Source of the DNA: Scytonema sp045865695
GTDB taxonomy: Bacteria > Cyanobacteriota > Cyanobacteriia > Cyanobacteriales > Nostocaceae
Reading direction: 5' to 3'
Assembly (NCBI RefSeq): GCF_045865695.1
Contig: NZ_BAACAP010000235.1
Location: 47,268 to 111,267, forward strand
Length of the DNA: 64,000 nt
Shown in pieces: positions 8,618-17,532 of the stretch. The first letter of the stretch is position 1, and each line of letters opens with the position of its first letter. A program made the translations under genes and the position numbers. A model generated the notes under the pieces. It did not search any database. It had not been told where the DNA came from and saw nothing but the letters and a program-made list of their open reading frames with translations.

Positions 8618-9367
8618 ATGTCTTTGAATAATTTAATGCCATTTTTAAGAAGTCATGAATTTATAGTTAATTTAGTTAGAACTTTTCGTAGATTAAAATA
8701 TAAAATACAACGTCATAATTTTATCAACTGCTATTTGAAATCACATCCAATTAAAAAATTACAAATAGGGGCAGGTTCAAATCTTTTAGAAGGATGGCTA
8801 AATACAGATATATTTCCAATACATGAAAGAAATGTGGTTTTTTTGAATTCAACAAGGAGATTTCCATTTGAAGACTTAACATTTGACTATATTTTTAGTG
8901 AACATCAGATTGAGCATATTAGCTATTGTGAAGGAGTACATATGCTTCGGGAGTGTTTTCGAGTTTTAAAACCTGGTGGAAAAATTAGGATATCTACACC
9001 CAATCTCAAATTTTACATTGAGCTTGCTACTCAAAATAAAAATGACGTGCAAATAGACTATATAAAGTGGGTGACAGATAGCTATATTGTAACAGGGTTT
9101 TATCGTGCAAAAAACTATATACCAATTAAAAATAATTACAAAACTTCATTTGTAATTAACGATATATTTAATAATTACGAACACAAATTTATCTATGATG
9201 AAGAAACGCTTAAAGAAATTATAGAAGCTGCGGGATTTATAGATATTACTGACTGTAAGCCTGGTCAAAGCTATGATGCTAATTTGAGAGAAATTGATGT
9301 TAGTATGAGTGGAATGGCTTACTTTGGAACTATGGTTTTAGAAGGTAAACGTCCGGAGACAAGTTGA
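8618..9367 (+). CDS. Class I SAM-dependent methyltransferase
   Basis: A 249-aa protein. KKLQIGAGSNLLEGWLNTDI (about residues 47-66) is the SAM-binding motif I region, followed by FDYIFSEHQIEHI and LRECFRVLKPGGKIRISTPN, the motif order of Methyltransf_11-type enzymes in glycan loci. Very AT-rich, like the 3' half of the preceding wzt (the line at 8641 has 11/60 G+C). Probably modifies a sugar or the chain end, which would fit with the neighbouring Wzt C-domain recognising it. It abuts the next gene (TGA then ATG). Confidence 0.8.
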   Translation: MSLNNLMPFLRSHEFIVNLVRTFRRLKYKIQRHNFINCYLKSHPIKKLQIGAGSNLLEGWLNTDIFPIHERNVVFLNSTRRFPFEDLTFDYIFSEHQIEHISYCEGVHMLRECFRVLKPGGKIRISTPNLKFYIELATQNKNDVQIDYIKWVTDSYIVTGFYRAKNYIPIKNNYKTSFVINDIFNNYEHKFIYDEETLKEIIEAAGFIDITDCKPGQSYDANLREIDVSMSGMAYFGTMVLEGKRPETS

Positions 9368-10348
9368 ATGAATAAGTATTCCGAAAAAGCAGTTATTACT
9401 CTTGCTACTGGAAAGCCTGAGTATATAAAGATGGCTACTAATCTTGCTCGCTCTTTCAAAAGATGGCATAAAGATAAATCAGTTAGATTTGTTATAGCAA
9501 CAGATCAAAAGAATTTAATTCCTCCGGATTTACTACCAAATATTGAGGTGATTGAAATACAAGCTGGTCAGTACGGACAGGGTTTTTCTCCTAAGCTGCA
9601 CTTAGATAAACTTGCTCCTGCTAACAAGACGCTCTTTATCGATGCAGATTGCCTTTGTGTTGGCTCCCTAGAACCTGTTTTTAAACGGTTTTCGGGTCAT
9701 GCTGTGTCTGTTATTGGACGTAGTATATCTGAAGGAGAATGGTTTGGTGACATAGGAACAGTTTGCCTTCGGTTTGGAGTTGTATCATTACCTAAATTTA
9801 ATGGAGGTATTTACTATATTGAAAAAGGAGAACTAAGCGATCGCATTTACGCTACTGCTCGTGAGTTAGAGCCACAATATGATGATATTGGATTAGTTCG
9901 CTTAAGAAACCGCCCAAATGATGAGTTATTGATGGCAATTTCAATGGCATTACATAACCAAATACCAATTCCTGATGATGGTTCTATTCTGAGCGATCCA
10001 CAAGCCTGTCCTGGTGGTATTTTAATAGATGTTTTGCGAGGAAAGTCAAAACTGCTTAATCCTCTGGCACCTCATCCTTTGCATCAAGCTTGGTATCCAT
10101 TTGTAGAAGTTAATCCGGTATTAGTACACTTTTTAGGTCACCATACTACAATCTACCCATACAAGCGAGAAGAACTCAGGTTGTATTTAGTACAAACCCA
10201 AGGTTGGCCAATTTGGTTAGCGGATTTTTGGGCTACTCTATTCTGCTCCTTTCCTCTTTTAAGTACGCGTACTTTAAAGAATATTCTAAGACCTGTTTTT
10301 CACAAGCTATTTGGCGTGAGAACTGTGTTGCAATCAAACCGTATATAG
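9368..10348 (+). CDS. Putative GT-A glycosyltransferase (GT8-like)
   Basis: A 326-aa protein with an N-terminal nucleotide-sugar fold: AVITLATGKPEYIKMATNLA, then FSPKLHLDKLAPANKTLFID with DADC (about residues 93-96), a DxD-type metal motif. FNGGIYYIEKGE and VHFLGHH follow in the order seen in GT8-like enzymes. It starts directly after the preceding stop. The donor sugar is unknown. It could also be a related nucleotide-diphospho-sugar transferase. Confidence 0.65.
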   Translation: MNKYSEKAVITLATGKPEYIKMATNLARSFKRWHKDKSVRFVIATDQKNLIPPDLLPNIEVIEIQAGQYGQGFSPKLHLDKLAPANKTLFIDADCLCVGSLEPVFKRFSGHAVSVIGRSISEGEWFGDIGTVCLRFGVVSLPKFNGGIYYIEKGELSDRIYATARELEPQYDDIGLVRLRNRPNDELLMAISMALHNQIPIPDDGSILSDPQACPGGILIDVLRGKSKLLNPLAPHPLHQAWYPFVEVNPVLVHFLGHHTTIYPYKREELRLYLVQTQGWPIWLADFWATLFCSFPLLSTRTLKNILRPVFHKLFGVRTVLQSNRI

Positions 10349-10363
10349 CTAGAGTTAAATTAC

Positions 10364-11122
10364 ATGAACAGTACAACTATCACTTATAGTTCTGACTATT
10401 TTAATGAGGGAATTTTTGAAACTGATTATCAAACGATAGCAACTGCCATTTTTGAACTTTATCATCCTACAACAGTAGCAGAATTTGGTTGTGGACCCGG
10501 TCACCTAAGCAGGGAATTAGCAAAACTTGGTGTGCAAGTTACAGCAGTAGATGGTTATTCCAAACCAAATTTTGAAGGTCTTTCAGTAGAGTTTCACCAG
10601 TTAGACTTGAATGACTCTGTTGCGATCGCTAACTGCTTTGCTAATAAACACTTTGATTTAGCGATTTCTCTAGAAGTAGCTGAGCATTTAGAACCACAAG
10701 CTTCAGCTACTTTAATTATGTGGCTTGCAAGAGTAGCTCCGGTAGTAGTATTTGCCGCAGCAGTCCCAGGTCAAGGTGGACACGGACATATTAATTTACG
10801 GCCTCGCGAGTATTGGCACAAAGAATTTACTCAATGCAACTATGTAGGAGCAGATCGAGTACGTGAGAAGTTACGCACTCACCCAAGTGTTGCGCCTTGG
10901 TACCGTTACAACATACTGGATTATGTCCATGTTAAACATCCTCAAGTTCCATCTCTGAGTGATGTGATTTCTCGCTTGATTGCATCTGAGTCAGCAGTAG
11001 CAACAGCCTTCTACAAAGAATCTACAAGATGTTGTTTAGCTGAAGCACGTTTGAAGTACGCTCCTGTGCAGTGGTATCTGAAACTACGAAAATTTGTAAA
11101 AAGCTTGTTAGGTCGAGGTTAG
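10364..11122 (+). CDS. SAM-dependent methyltransferase
   Basis: A 252-aa protein. VAEFGCGPGHLSRELAKLGV (motif I, about residues 38-57), VTAVDGYSKPNF (motif II) and FDLAISLEVAEHLEP identify a class I fold of the Methyltransf_11/23 type. Its place among glycosyltransferases suggests methylation of a glycan precursor. Its stop lies 2 nt before the next start. Confidence 0.8.
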   Translation: MNSTTITYSSDYFNEGIFETDYQTIATAIFELYHPTTVAEFGCGPGHLSRELAKLGVQVTAVDGYSKPNFEGLSVEFHQLDLNDSVAIANCFANKHFDLAISLEVAEHLEPQASATLIMWLARVAPVVVFAAAVPGQGGHGHINLRPREYWHKEFTQCNYVGADRVREKLRTHPSVAPWYRYNILDYVHVKHPQVPSLSDVISRLIASESAVATAFYKESTRCCLAEARLKYAPVQWYLKLRKFVKSLLGRG

Positions 11123-11124
11123 CC

Positions 11125-12117
11125 ATGAGTATTGAGGTCTCAATTATCATTCCTACGTATAACCGTCTTTGGTGTCTTCCCAAAGCTGTAGATTCTTGCC
11201 GAAATACTAAGTGTCAGGCTGAAATTATTGTAGTGGATGATGGTAGCACTGATGATACTTGGGAGTGGTTGTTAACTCAGAAGGATGTAATAGCAGTTAA
11301 GCAATCTAATCAAGGTCAACCTTGGGCAATCAATACAGGTACTGCTATGGCTAGAGGACAGTACATCCGCTTTTTAGATTCAGATGATTTGCTTTGTTCT
11401 GACACTATTGATAAACAGTTTGAACTGGCGACCATGACAGGATCTGACTTAGTATACTCTCGTGTTGATAATATGTACTATCCATCTGGAAAAATTATAG
11501 AATCCCCTGAGCCACCTTTGTGGGATGACTTTCTAGCTATTCAATTAGGTGAAGGTTATGGAAGTCATTTTTTGGGAATGTTGTTTCATAGAAATCTAGT
11601 CGAAAAGGTACCACGTCGTCCTGATTTTGCATACCGGGAAGACAGAATGTTTCTGCTAGAAGTGGGTTTACTTAATCCAAAATTGGCTCATGTTCCTGGA
11701 CGTGCAGGCTATTGGGTACAGCACAATCAACAAATGCAGGCTAATTATCGCGGTTTGAAATCTGTTGCAGCTAATTGGCAAAACCTAAATATCTATAAAC
11801 GTATCTTGGGTGAATTAGCTCAACGAGGTGAACTGACTCAGCGGCGTCGAAAAGCAGCCTGTAAAGTTCTTTGGTCTTTAGCACATTGGATTGCTTATAC
11901 TCATCTACGTGAGGCTTGCGAAGTTGTGGATTGGATTTATCAGCTAGATCCTGATTTTCAACCACCTAACTCAGGGTTGCTAGGAAAGCTATACACTTAT
12001 CTTGGCTTTCGGCAATCAGAAAACTTATTATGGCTGCGGCGAAATGTTTTGACTTTGTTTCGTCGGCATTCAAACATAAAATATCATGATTTTCCAATTT
12101 TCACTGAAACACATTAA
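11125..12117 (+). CDS. Glycosyltransferase family 2
   Basis: A protein of about 330 aa. VSIIIPTYNRLWCLPKAVDS at the very N-terminus, VDDGSTDDTW and RFLDSDD are the GT2 nucleotide-binding and metal motifs of inverting GT-A enzymes. I chose ATG 11125, 2 nt after the preceding stop, because the family begins with this strand; the longer frame from 11071 overlaps the methyltransferase. Confidence 0.9.
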   Translation: MSIEVSIIIPTYNRLWCLPKAVDSCRNTKCQAEIIVVDDGSTDDTWEWLLTQKDVIAVKQSNQGQPWAINTGTAMARGQYIRFLDSDDLLCSDTIDKQFELATMTGSDLVYSRVDNMYYPSGKIIESPEPPLWDDFLAIQLGEGYGSHFLGMLFHRNLVEKVPRRPDFAYREDRMFLLEVGLLNPKLAHVPGRAGYWVQHNQQMQANYRGLKSVAANWQNLNIYKRILGELAQRGELTQRRRKAACKVLWSLAHWIAYTHLREACEVVDWIYQLDPDFQPPNSGLLGKLYTYLGFRQSENLLWLRRNVLTLFRRHSNIKYHDFPIFTETH

Positions 12118-12145
12118 CGAAATTATATTCTTTTAATAGATCCAG

Positions 12146-13018
12146 ATGCTCTCACCTAGAACAGTACTCAACACCATTAACAACCTACTACTTCGACCGC
12201 TAAATTTACATCTCGATACCTTGACATCTGAGAAATTTGAAATAGAAAGGCTAAAGGATTTAGACCAAAAAGGTCACTTTGAAAGTCCTGGTTTTAATTT
12301 ACCTCCAGGATTTTTTTCTAATTTATCCCAGAAATTGTTAGATGATATTAAACTGTATCAACATGAGTTTGAGAAATTAGTTGCTCCTAATCTCAACCAG
12401 GTGAAATACACATACAATAATAACTATTTCACATCTCCAGATACCGAAGTACTATATACGATTATCCGTACAAATAACCCTGAAACAGTAATGGAGATTG
12501 GTTGTGGTAATAGTACAAAAATTGTCCGACAAGCAATTATAGATGGTAAGTTAAATACCAAACTAGTCTCAATAGATCCATCACCTAGAACAGAGATTGT
12601 AGAACTGGTAGATAATTTTTATCCAAAGCAATTGGAAAGCTTATCTGAGCAAGAAATGAATTTATTTAGTTCGCTTAAAGCTGGGGATATTCTATTCATT
12701 GACTCTAGTCATGAACTAAAATCTGGTAATGATGTTGTTCTGCTTTATACAAAGATAATTCCGGAATTAAAACCGGGGGTGTTAATCCATATACATGACA
12801 TTTTTTTACCCTATGAATACCCTAGAGATTGGGTTGTAGAACAGCGTTGGGGATGGAATGAGCAGTACTTAGTTCAATGTATATTAACTATAAGTAACTC
12901 GTTTGAAGTACTGTGGCCAGGGTATTTTCTTCAGCGTTCCCGTTCAGATTTTGCAGATCATTTTTCCCATCTCCACAATCGCTTAGCACAGAGTCTCTGG
13001 CTGCGAAAAATTATCTGA
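12146..13018 (+). CDS. Class I SAM-dependent methyltransferase (Methyltransf_24-like)
   Basis: A 290-aa protein. VMEIGCGNSTKIVRQAI (about residues 116-132), LVSIDPSPR and GDILFIDSSHELKSGNDVV show the SAM fold of the Methyltransf_24 type. ELKPGVLIHIHDIFLPYEYP includes a histidine/aspartate pair typical of members that hold a metal. The N-terminal 100 residues are unassigned. A sugar O-methyltransferase role is inferred from context. Confidence 0.7.
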   Translation: MLSPRTVLNTINNLLLRPLNLHLDTLTSEKFEIERLKDLDQKGHFESPGFNLPPGFFSNLSQKLLDDIKLYQHEFEKLVAPNLNQVKYTYNNNYFTSPDTEVLYTIIRTNNPETVMEIGCGNSTKIVRQAIIDGKLNTKLVSIDPSPRTEIVELVDNFYPKQLESLSEQEMNLFSSLKAGDILFIDSSHELKSGNDVVLLYTKIIPELKPGVLIHIHDIFLPYEYPRDWVVEQRWGWNEQYLVQCILTISNSFEVLWPGYFLQRSRSDFADHFSHLHNRLAQSLWLRKII

Positions 13019-13072
13019 ATATGATCCCACAGCCTGCGGTATGAGTTACGAAAAGATAGCACGGAAATACAA

Positions 13073-14068
13073 ATGGTCATAAAGCCTCTCAATCTTTTTT
13101 ATGAAGAACCAGAAGGCGATCGCTGGCTACCATTAGATCGCTATCCACGCCGTATTATCCGCCGTCTTGTGCATGGCAAGCCAAGAATTGGAGGACAAAC
13201 GCGAGTTTTTCTTAACCTTTGTGCTGGATTAGACCGACTAGAAGTTACTTATCGAGTTAATGATTACCGATATATTAAACGACATCCTGAAGAAGTAGCT
13301 TGTATTATTGGTAAACCTTTTGTCTTAGATAAGATTAAATGGCAAAATCCCATTTTATTCGGTGCAGCAGTTTTCTCACATCCATGTGATGACCCTCAAC
13401 TTTTTGAGCGTCTACCAATCAAAGAAATTTTAGTTCCAGGAGAATGGATGAGGCAAATGTGCGAACCATATTATGGCAAGCAAGTTCTTGCTTGGCCTGT
13501 GGGAATTGACACAGATAAATGGGCACCAGTACCAATTAATAGTAAAGATATTGATATCCTTCTCTACGATAAAGTTAGATGGGAACATAGTCGTTACGAG
13601 TATGAAATTATTGCTCCGATAAAATCATATCTAGAGCAGCAGGGTTTGAAAATAGAGGTAATCCGCTATGGCTTTTATCGAGAACAGGAGTTTCACTCTC
13701 TATTAACTAGGAGCAGAGCAATGATCTTTCTTTGCGAGCATGAAACTCAGGGTATCGCCTATCAGCAGGCATTGTCTTGCGGAGTGCCTATCTTGGCTTG
13801 GGATAGAGGAGGATTTTGGCAAGATCCCTCTTATTTTCCTCACAAGGTGAAATTTGAGCCTGTCAGTTCAGTTCCGTACTGGGATGAGCGCTGCGGAGTC
13901 AAATTCAAAGACATTCACGAGTTCCCTATAAGGTTGAGGGAGTTCTTAGAAAAACTCAACTCTCAGCAATTTTCCCCCCGCAACTATATTTTAGAAAACC
14001 TCTCTCTGGAAAAGAGTGCCCGCCATTACCTAGAAATTTTGAACCAAGTGCAGAAAAGCATAACTTAG
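13073..14068 (+). CDS. Glycosyltransferase, GT-B fold
   Basis: A 331-aa protein. EILVPGEWMRQMCEPYYGKQ and WPVGIDTDKWAPV mark the linker between Rossmann halves, and EHETQGIAYQQALSCGVPIL is the EX7E-like donor site of GT4-type enzymes. The acceptor half is shorter than usual (about 130 residues), with IGGQTRVFLNLCAGL in place of the usual glycine-rich loop. The next ATG follows its stop directly (TAGATG). Confidence 0.7.
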   Translation: MVIKPLNLFYEEPEGDRWLPLDRYPRRIIRRLVHGKPRIGGQTRVFLNLCAGLDRLEVTYRVNDYRYIKRHPEEVACIIGKPFVLDKIKWQNPILFGAAVFSHPCDDPQLFERLPIKEILVPGEWMRQMCEPYYGKQVLAWPVGIDTDKWAPVPINSKDIDILLYDKVRWEHSRYEYEIIAPIKSYLEQQGLKIEVIRYGFYREQEFHSLLTRSRAMIFLCEHETQGIAYQQALSCGVPILAWDRGGFWQDPSYFPHKVKFEPVSSVPYWDERCGVKFKDIHEFPIRLREFLEKLNSQQFSPRNYILENLSLEKSARHYLEILNQVQKSIT

Positions 14069-15316
14069 ATGGCAAATATTCTTATCCTAATTAGCGGGCA
14101 TCTGTGTATGGCTCCTCGTCCTCAAAAGGAAGCAGAAGCACTAGCTAACGCTGGTCATGATGTGACAGTACGTGGTTTTTGGTTTGATCCAGAATTAATG
14201 AAACGCGATCGCCTCCTCATCGTTAACAAAAAATGGCGGTTTGAACCAATCATTGACTTTCAACCAATATATCGCCAAAAAAACTTTGGAATCAGACTCA
14301 AAAGCCGAGTAGCTAAGGAAAAATTTAAACGGTTCGGCACTTTCTCACCTGCCTTACTAGGATACGGTGTAAAAGCAATGCTGAAAGTTGCCCGTCAATT
14401 TCGTGCTGACTTGACGATTGTTCACTCGGAAGCAGGGCTTTGGGTAGGCAATTGTTTACTAGATGAAGGCTACCGTGTAGGAGTAGACTTTGAAGATTGG
14501 TTTTCTGAAGACCTTTTACCGGATGCTCGTGCTGTTCGACCAATTACTCAACTGAAGACTTTAGAGAGCCGCCTTGCTCGTGACTGCACTTACTGTTTAA
14601 CGACCTCCCATACTCTAGCTGAGGCTTTGGCAGAAGCTTACCAAGCACCAAAACCAACTGTTATTTATAACACGTTTCCTTGGGGTGAACGGCAACAAAT
14701 TGATTACCAAAAGCGCGATCGCCGCAATCTTAACCTACCATCCATTCACTGGTTTTCTCAAACCATTGGGTCGGGACGAGGATTAGACACTCTTTTTAAC
14801 GCTTTACAGTACCTAAAAATACGTGTAGAAATTCATCTTCGAGGCAATTACCCTGATAGTTATCGTCAAGAATTAGAATCGTTAGTTCCAACTGAGTGGC
14901 GTGATTATCTATTTATTCACCCCACCGTCTGTAATGCTGAATTACTATCTCGTATTGCCGAGCATGATATTGGGTTAGCTTTGGAAGTTCCGTATTGCTT
15001 AAACAAGCAATTTACAATCAGCAATAAACTCTTTCAGTACTTGCAAGCTGGTCTAGCAGTGATTGCTACTGACACAGTTGGTCAACGGGAAATATTCTCC
15101 CAACAGACTGCAATTGGTCGATTAATTCCCAGTAATAATTCTTTATCTTTAGCACAAGCTCTAAACGAATTGTTAGAATTACCAGAGAAATTAAAGTTGG
15201 CTAAAGATGCGGCTCTACTGGTATCTAAAAAACAGTTTACTTGGGAAAATGAAGCACAAAAACTTGTAAAGATAGCTGAGGTTGCACTGATTAAGAAGAG
15301 TAAAAATGTTATTTAA
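14069..15316 (+). CDS. Glycosyltransferase family 4
   Basis: A 415-aa protein. The N-terminus ANILILISGHLCMAPRPQKE (Pro-rich loop), then FEDWFSEDL in the acceptor half; C-terminal FSQTIGSGRGLDTLFNAL and NKLFQYLQAGLAVIATD form the donor-binding region. Contains a HIP1 site in the coding sequence, as do many native genes here, so there is no sign of recent import. Donor and acceptor are unknown. Confidence 0.8.
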   Translation: MANILILISGHLCMAPRPQKEAEALANAGHDVTVRGFWFDPELMKRDRLLIVNKKWRFEPIIDFQPIYRQKNFGIRLKSRVAKEKFKRFGTFSPALLGYGVKAMLKVARQFRADLTIVHSEAGLWVGNCLLDEGYRVGVDFEDWFSEDLLPDARAVRPITQLKTLESRLARDCTYCLTTSHTLAEALAEAYQAPKPTVIYNTFPWGERQQIDYQKRDRRNLNLPSIHWFSQTIGSGRGLDTLFNALQYLKIRVEIHLRGNYPDSYRQELESLVPTEWRDYLFIHPTVCNAELLSRIAEHDIGLALEVPYCLNKQFTISNKLFQYLQAGLAVIATDTVGQREIFSQQTAIGRLIPSNNSLSLAQALNELLELPEKLKLAKDAALLVSKKQFTWENEAQKLVKIAEVALIKKSKNVI

Positions 15317-15353
15317 AACATTCAATTAAAGCAAAAAATTCTAAATTAATAAA

Positions 15354-16184
15354 ATGAATCAAGAAATTTGTCCTCAAGTTAAAAACTTTTACTCCCTTCC
15401 ATTTCTTCTCTCATGGCTACAAGCCATTGATTTTCCTCATAAGCTAGGAATTTGTGAGCGCCTTTTTGGTAAAGCGCTTGTGTCACAAGGTATACGTTGG
15501 GTAAAAACTGGATCTGGCATTCCTTGGAAACTTAACTTAGCAAACCCAACTCACAGATGGATTGTTTATGGCAAATATGAAGGCGCATCATTTATTAATT
15601 GGGCTAAGAAATTTCTCCCGTCAGATGCCATCATTGTAGATTCGGGAGCAAATATTGGTCAAATGTTAATGTATATAGCGCAGTGGGTACCGCAAGGCAA
15701 AATACTGGCATTTGAACCTGGACAAGAAGCAGCTAATTGGCTTGAAGAATGTTTATCTGAGCATAGACATTTACCTGTAGAAATTCTCCGAGTAGGTCTT
15801 GGTGCTTCTACTGCCCAATTATGTCTTAAAAGTATAGGAGCTAACTATGGACATGGTGCCTGGAATCAAGTATCTGAAAATGAAGGTGAAGCTATTCATA
15901 TTGTACGGTTAACAGATGAATTAGCAGCACGTTCTATTGAAACTGTAAATTTATGGATCTTAGATGTGGAAGGCTATGAAATTCCAGCACTACAAGGAGC
16001 AGAAGTATTACTCAAAGAGCATCGGATCAAAGCGATATATGGAGAATTACATGGTAGCAATGGTCAACGAATTATAGAGTATTTGAGTACATTTGGCTAT
16101 CGCTGTTATCTCTTGAAAAATAACCAACTCTATATTCCTGATAAATTACCCAGCCACACCAACGGACTGTTTTTAGCTAACTAA
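15354..16184 (+). CDS. FkbM family methyltransferase
   Basis: A 276-aa protein. IIVDSGANIGQMLMYIAQWV (about residues 98-117), ILAFEPGQEAANWLEECL and LWILDVEGYEIPALQGAEVL are the FkbM-type SAM motifs, with the typical DVEG(Y/A)E segment. In glycan loci such enzymes put 2-O- or 3-O-methyl groups on sugars. A second FkbM gene lies at 24568. Confidence 0.85.
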   Translation: MNQEICPQVKNFYSLPFLLSWLQAIDFPHKLGICERLFGKALVSQGIRWVKTGSGIPWKLNLANPTHRWIVYGKYEGASFINWAKKFLPSDAIIVDSGANIGQMLMYIAQWVPQGKILAFEPGQEAANWLEECLSEHRHLPVEILRVGLGASTAQLCLKSIGANYGHGAWNQVSENEGEAIHIVRLTDELAARSIETVNLWILDVEGYEIPALQGAEVLLKEHRIKAIYGELHGSNGQRIIEYLSTFGYRCYLLKNNQLYIPDKLPSHTNGLFLAN

Positions 16185-16203
16185 ATAGGTAGGAAACTTT
16201 ATC

Positions 16204-17532
16204 TTGAGCCATCAAGTTTTAATTGTCAGTCCTCACTTTCCACCCATTAACGCTGCTGACCACCAACGGGTACGAATGTCTTTACCCTACTTCAAAGACT
16301 TTGGTTGGGAGGCTCATGTGTTGACTGTTCGACCAGACTGCGTTGAAGGAGTCCAAGACTTTCTGTTGGCAAAAACAGTTCCTTCTCATATCCCAGTCAC
16401 TTATACAAGAGCGTTGTCCATCCAAGTGACTCGGCGTATTGGTATGAGCACCCTAGGACTGCGATGTTTTCCTTATTTGCTAAAAGCAGGCGATCGCCTC
16501 CTCCATCAAAATAAGTTTGATCTAATTTACTTCTCGACTACCGTATTTATTACGATGGCTCTGGGTTTTATGTGGTACAAGCGTTTTGGTATTCCTTATG
16601 TCCTAGATTTTCAAGACCCTTGGTTGAATGATTACTACAAACAGCCCGGTGCAGCACCTCCACCAGGAGGACGTTGGAAGTACGGGTATTCTCAACTTCA
16701 GGCAAAACTGCTGGAACCTAAAACTCTCAGTAAAGCCAGTCACGTGATTAGCGTTTCACCAGCATATCCACAAATGCTACAACAGCGCTATCCTCAGCTG
16801 CGTCCAGACCAGTTTACAGTGCTACCTTTTGGTGCGCCTGAAGCTGATTTCGAGCAAGTGCCCTTTCTCAATATTCAGCAAACAATTTTTGACCCTAATG
16901 ATGGTAAGCGCCACTGGGTTTATGTCGGGGCAGTAGGTAAAATCATGGAGTTTTCTCTGCGTGCCTTATTCCTTGGTATTGAGTCCGAGCGTCGAAAAAA
17001 CCCTGAACTATGGCAAACAGTTCGGTTACACTTTGTTGGCACCAGCTACGCTCCAAAAGACCGTGCTGTGAAAACCGTAGAACCAATAGCTCAAGAGTTA
17101 GGAGTTGCCGATTTAGTCACAGAACATACCCAGCGAATTCCCTACTTTGAAGCGCTAAAGGTACTAACTGATAGCGATGCCATTTTGCTAATTGGCTCCA
17201 ATGACCCTGGATATACAGCTTCCAAACTTTACCCCTGTATTTTAGCCTGCAAACCCATCTTGGCAATTTTTCACAAACAGAGTTCTGTTGTAGACATTCT
17301 GCATCAGTGTCAAGCAGGACAAGCGATCGCTTTTTCTCCAGAAATGCAACCCAGTGACTTACTATCTGAAGTAACTTTTCAACTCCGCGAACTTCTATCG
17401 TTACCAAAAGGTTATCAGCCAAAAACTAACTGGGAAGCCTTTCAACCTTATACAGCCAGAGAAATGACTCGCCAACAGTGTGCCATATTTGATAAATGTC
17501 TTTCCCCTAAAATTCACAGTCAATCATTATGA
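16204..17532 (+). CDS. Glycosyltransferase family 4-like protein
   Basis: A 442-aa protein from a TTG start with GGTAGG upstream. VLIVSPHFPPINAADHQRVR is the GT4-like N-terminus, VLDFQDPWLNDYY an acceptor-half marker and VYVGAVGKIMEFSLRALFLG the start of the donor half; TASKLYPCILACKPILAIF is the ribose/phosphate region. The stop overlaps the next start as ATGA, so the pair is translationally coupled with the polymerase-like gene. Confidence 0.8.
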   Translation: MSHQVLIVSPHFPPINAADHQRVRMSLPYFKDFGWEAHVLTVRPDCVEGVQDFLLAKTVPSHIPVTYTRALSIQVTRRIGMSTLGLRCFPYLLKAGDRLLHQNKFDLIYFSTTVFITMALGFMWYKRFGIPYVLDFQDPWLNDYYKQPGAAPPPGGRWKYGYSQLQAKLLEPKTLSKASHVISVSPAYPQMLQQRYPQLRPDQFTVLPFGAPEADFEQVPFLNIQQTIFDPNDGKRHWVYVGAVGKIMEFSLRALFLGIESERRKNPELWQTVRLHFVGTSYAPKDRAVKTVEPIAQELGVADLVTEHTQRIPYFEALKVLTDSDAILLIGSNDPGYTASKLYPCILACKPILAIFHKQSSVVDILHQCQAGQAIAFSPEMQPSDLLSEVTFQLRELLSLPKGYQPKTNWEAFQPYTAREMTRQQCAIFDKCLSPKIHSQSL

